Position numbers and translations under genes: made by a program. A stretch of 24,968 bases of DNA, taken from Candidatus Woesearchaeota archaeon CG07_land_8_20_14_0_80_44_23. GTDB taxonomy: Archaea > Nanobdellota > Nanobdellia > Woesearchaeales > 0-14-0-80-44-23. The notes under the pieces were generated by a model that saw nothing but the letters and a program-made list of their open reading frames with translations, searched no databases and was not told the DNA's origin. Below are positions 22,973-24,968 of this stretch, in pieces; position 1 is the first letter of the stretch; every line of letters begins with the position of its first letter. The stretch is taken from positions 1-24,968 of the forward strand of contig PEXD01000072.1 in NCBI GenBank assembly GCA_002779235.1, read 5' to 3'.

Positions 22973-23605
22973 ATGGAATCTGAAGAAGAAAATCAGGAGT
23001 CCTCTGAGAAAAATGGCGGGAAAGGAACAGGAAAGATTCTCCTTGCAGTTGTTATTCTTGCTGTACTAATATCCGCTGGCATAATAATTTACAGGCATTA
23101 CAAGAACCCTGTGTATGAAACCTACACATACAACGGCTTTTCATTTGAGAAAATAGGGCCCCTCTGGTACACCACTGTCCAGTCCGGCGGGCGGCTCTAC
23201 AGCGTCCCCTTCCACTACCTTCCCAGAGAGCTGGTGAACGTTTCGATAAGCGGCAGGGCTGAGGAGTTCAACAACGGCTCCAAGGTTTACATAGCATTTG
23301 ACCCGCTTGCTGACAAAGCAGAGATGCCCTACATTTATGTGGTTTCTGTTAACCTGGAAACAAATCTTATAAGCTTTTTCGGCAGGCAGCCAGAGGTGGC
23401 ATGCACCAGGCAGGACAATTCTTCCTGCCTTAATTCCACAATACTCAACTGCAGCAGCGAAACGTTGTTTCCAATAATTCAGCTGGAGGCAGAGGGCTCT
23501 CCAGAGGTTCTGCTGAGGGACAACTGCGTAATCATCAGGGGCAGCAGGGAAGACCTGATAATGGCAGCAGACAGGCTGATGCTGAGATATTATGGGATAA
23601 TGTAG
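22973..23605 (+). CDS. Membrane-anchored ectodomain protein, paralogue 2
   Basis: The 210-residue protein repeats the layout of its upstream neighbour: acidic N-terminus, one transmembrane helix (about 23-41, ILLAVVILAVLISAGIIIY) and a secreted-side domain. Matching blocks are YNGFSFEKIGPLWYTTV, GGRLYSVPFHYLPRELVNVS, VYIAFDP, NCSSETLFPII and DNCVIIRG, then DRLMLRYYGI at the C-terminus. It has two extra cysteines (ACTRQDNSSC) absent from paralogue 1, so a second disulfide is possible. Low overall identity but common motif order implies an old tandem duplication. The function is unknown; surface exposure is inferred from topology. Confidence 0.75.
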   Translation: MESEEENQESSEKNGGKGTGKILLAVVILAVLISAGIIIYRHYKNPVYETYTYNGFSFEKIGPLWYTTVQSGGRLYSVPFHYLPRELVNVSISGRAEEFNNGSKVYIAFDPLADKAEMPYIYVVSVNLETNLISFFGRQPEVACTRQDNSSCLNSTILNCSSETLFPIIQLEAEGSPEVLLRDNCVIIRGSREDLIMAADRLMLRYYGIM

Positions 23606-23613
23606 CTCAACTT

Positions 23614-23736
23614 TTAATACACTTCCAGATATTGAGAATCGCGCTCAAGATTCCTTTTCGGAACGCTCAGATTCCTAACCTGCTGGAAGAAAAGCTCGCT
23701 TATTGTCTCATGGGAAAGGTCAATCACAACTATCAC
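23614..23736 (-). CDS. Possible 37-40 residue small ORF
   Basis: The minus strand of the otherwise empty 23606-23873 interval has a short frame with GTG starts at 23736 or 23727. The sequence GAGGTG lies before the inner start. It reads VIDLSHETISELFFQQVRNL and ends RDSQYLEVY, a plausible soluble helical peptide. It could be a real small protein or the remnant of a longer gene, since the start is poorly defined. No family is recognised. The rest of this interval holds only a TTTTAATA TATA candidate near 23824 and the start of the next gene. Confidence 0.3.
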   Translation of the reverse strand: MIVVIDLSHETISELFFQQVRNLSVPKRNLERDSQYLEVY

Positions 23737-23873
23737 CTCGCTTAGAATTCAGATTTGCCGCTTTAAATAGGCCGCGCCAGCCCCTGTCCAGTGGGGCATT
23801 GTCCATTGCAAAAACACAAAAGATTTTAATATCATACGCCTCTTTTGATAATTCGGGAAAAAGAGTGACAGGG

Positions 23874-24968
23874 ATGAAAAAGAGGGCGCAGCTTTCAATA
23901 TTTGTGATAATAGGGATAGTAATCCTCGCCTCTTTCATGCTGGTTGTGTTCTTGTCCTCTTCAGTAGGCAAAGATAAGATACAGCAGCAGATTGCCAGCA
24001 TTTCAAAGCAGAAGAACGCGCTCGCCTCAATTAACTCAAATGAGCAGTCCTGCCTGAAATACGCTGCTGATTCTGCCCTGACCCTGGCGGGAAAGCAGGG
24101 CGGCTTCATATTCAACTTTCAGGGTGGGCTGGCTGATTCCTCAAAGGTGAGCCAGAATGAAAAAGGAGTTTACTGGATACTCAGGGATGCATTAGACAAC
24201 CCTCCAGAATATCCAAGATACCCGAATTTTGTGGGAATCCCGCAGATTCCAGTTCTGAAAAAAGAGAGCACAGGGCTGCCTTCAAGATACCCTGCTGTCA
24301 AGGACGAGCTTGAGAAATATTCGGCATACCAATTCGGGCAGTGCATGAACCTCTCCCAGTTTGAAGCCCTGGGAGTAGAGATACAGCAGCTCAGCAATCC
24401 GAGCATAACAGTGGCTTTCGGCGAATCAGACACCATTTTTTATCTCACATACCCCATAAAGATAACAATAGGAAGCAGCAGCCAGAAGAAGACAACTGCG
24501 CAGTCATACTCTTCGGGAGTGAGGTTCCTCAGCATCTACACCATTGCAAAAAACCTCGCCTATGATGACCTGAACCCAAATTTTATGTTCACCCCTGAAA
24601 TTGTCAACCAGCAGAGATACAACCCTCTCAAGGCAGATGTTGCCATAACAGTAAGCCCGGGGCCTGACTACGACATAATTACCCTGACAGACGCGAAAAA
24701 GAAAATCGGGCAGGATTATTATCATCTTGTATTTCTAAGGCAGAACAGGAACCCCATACTGCGCAGAATACAAGACATAACCGTGAACATCTTAGACAAC
24801 ATAAACATAACAGCAGACGTGACTGACCCAGATGAGGACAAGGTAGCGATATCAGTTAACAAGACAAAGGAGCAATTCTATGGAGGAGAGCTAAGGCACA
24901 CAATCGGCTCAATGGACAGCCACTCCGGCGATTTCAGCAGATTCCTCAACTTCAAAGCAGAGGCAAAA
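23874..24968 (+). CDS. Pilin-like membrane-anchored surface protein (3' truncated by window)
   Basis: The first 365 residues are visible and the frame is open at the window edge. It begins MKKRAQLSIFVIIGIVILAS, a short basic leader before a long hydrophobic helix, as in archaeal type IV pilin-like proteins. Cleavage by a prepilin-type peptidase may occur just before QLSIF. A coiled Gln/Lys-rich segment (about 33-55) follows and then a large ectodomain. Late in it, VTDPDEDKVAISVN resembles the DPDGD calcium-binding motif of cadherin-like or Ig-like surface domains. AGGG four bases before the ATG may serve as ribosome-binding site. The exact function is unknown; cell-surface or appendage role is inferred. 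Confidence 0.7.
   Translation, partial: MKKRAQLSIFVIIGIVILASFMLVVFLSSSVGKDKIQQQIASISKQKNALASINSNEQSCLKYAADSALTLAGKQGGFIFNFQGGLADSSKVSQNEKGVYWILRDALDNPPEYPRYPNFVGIPQIPVLKKESTGLPSRYPAVKDELEKYSAYQFGQCMNLSQFEALGVEIQQLSNPSITVAFGESDTIFYLTYPIKITIGSSSQKKTTAQSYSSGVRFLSIYTIAKNLAYDDLNPNFMFTPEIVNQQRYNPLKADVAITVSPGPDYDIITLTDAKKKIGQDYYHLVFLRQNRNPILRRIQDITVNILDNINITADVTDPDEDKVAISVNKTKEQFYGGELRHTIGSMDSHSGDFSRFLNFKAEAK

Overview
This window is archaeal chromosome. It encodes TBP, an MCM helicase, an Orc1/Cdc6 initiator, both subunits of DNA polymerase D, an RPA-type OB-fold protein, a histone, aIF2-beta, archaeal Trm-G10 and RNase Z. Most first genes have an A-box TATA element about 26-30 nt before the start codon, so they are probably leaderless. 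Operon-internal genes use short purine-rich Shine-Dalgarno sequences. Small compact genes, a ribose-1,5-bisphosphate isomerase and a protein starting with a KKRAQLSIFVIIGI pilin-like leader fit a DPANN-type or related small archaeon. The exact lineage cannot be fixed from the sequence alone.

Region by region. 1-298: promoter region of tbp with two ORB-like elements. 299-4914: tbp, then mcm (interrupted by a 427-residue LAGLIDADG intein inside Walker B) and an RPA-like OB-fold/winged-helix protein. 4957-6936: a TrmB-family regulator divergent from a type II thymidine kinase that carries an extra C-terminal domain. 6997-8172: a small membrane/coiled-coil protein and ribose-1,5-bisphosphate isomerase. 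8173-8912: a 740-bp non-coding, extremely AT-rich segment flanked by ORB-like elements directly upstream of orc1/cdc6, the best candidate replication origin. 8913-15425: orc1/cdc6, polB (DP1) and polC (DP2), the same order as at the Pyrococcus origin. 15482-17464: aIF2-beta, DUF424, RNase Z and a convergent histone. 17571-17642: tRNA-Ala(CGC). 17667-19292: a Na/Pi-cotransporter homologue with a PhoU-like tail. 19305-19431: two related multi-hairpin non-coding units. 19452-22298: a small winged-helix protein, Trm-G10, a second RNA-methyltransferase-like protein and acylphosphatase. 22353-24968: two tandem paralogous membrane-anchored ectodomain proteins and a 3'-truncated pilin-like surface protein.

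The window is chiefly a replication and chromatin island (initiator, helicase, polymerase, ssDNA-binding protein, histone, dNTP salvage kinase) with core translation and tRNA maturation genes mixed in. The observations most worth pursuing are the two candidate origin modules about 8 kb apart, the paired hairpin units with compensatory changes at 19305-19431, the MCM intein lacking the block B histidine, and two divergent gene pairs that seem to share one central TATA element. I see no CRISPR array, transposase or prophage.
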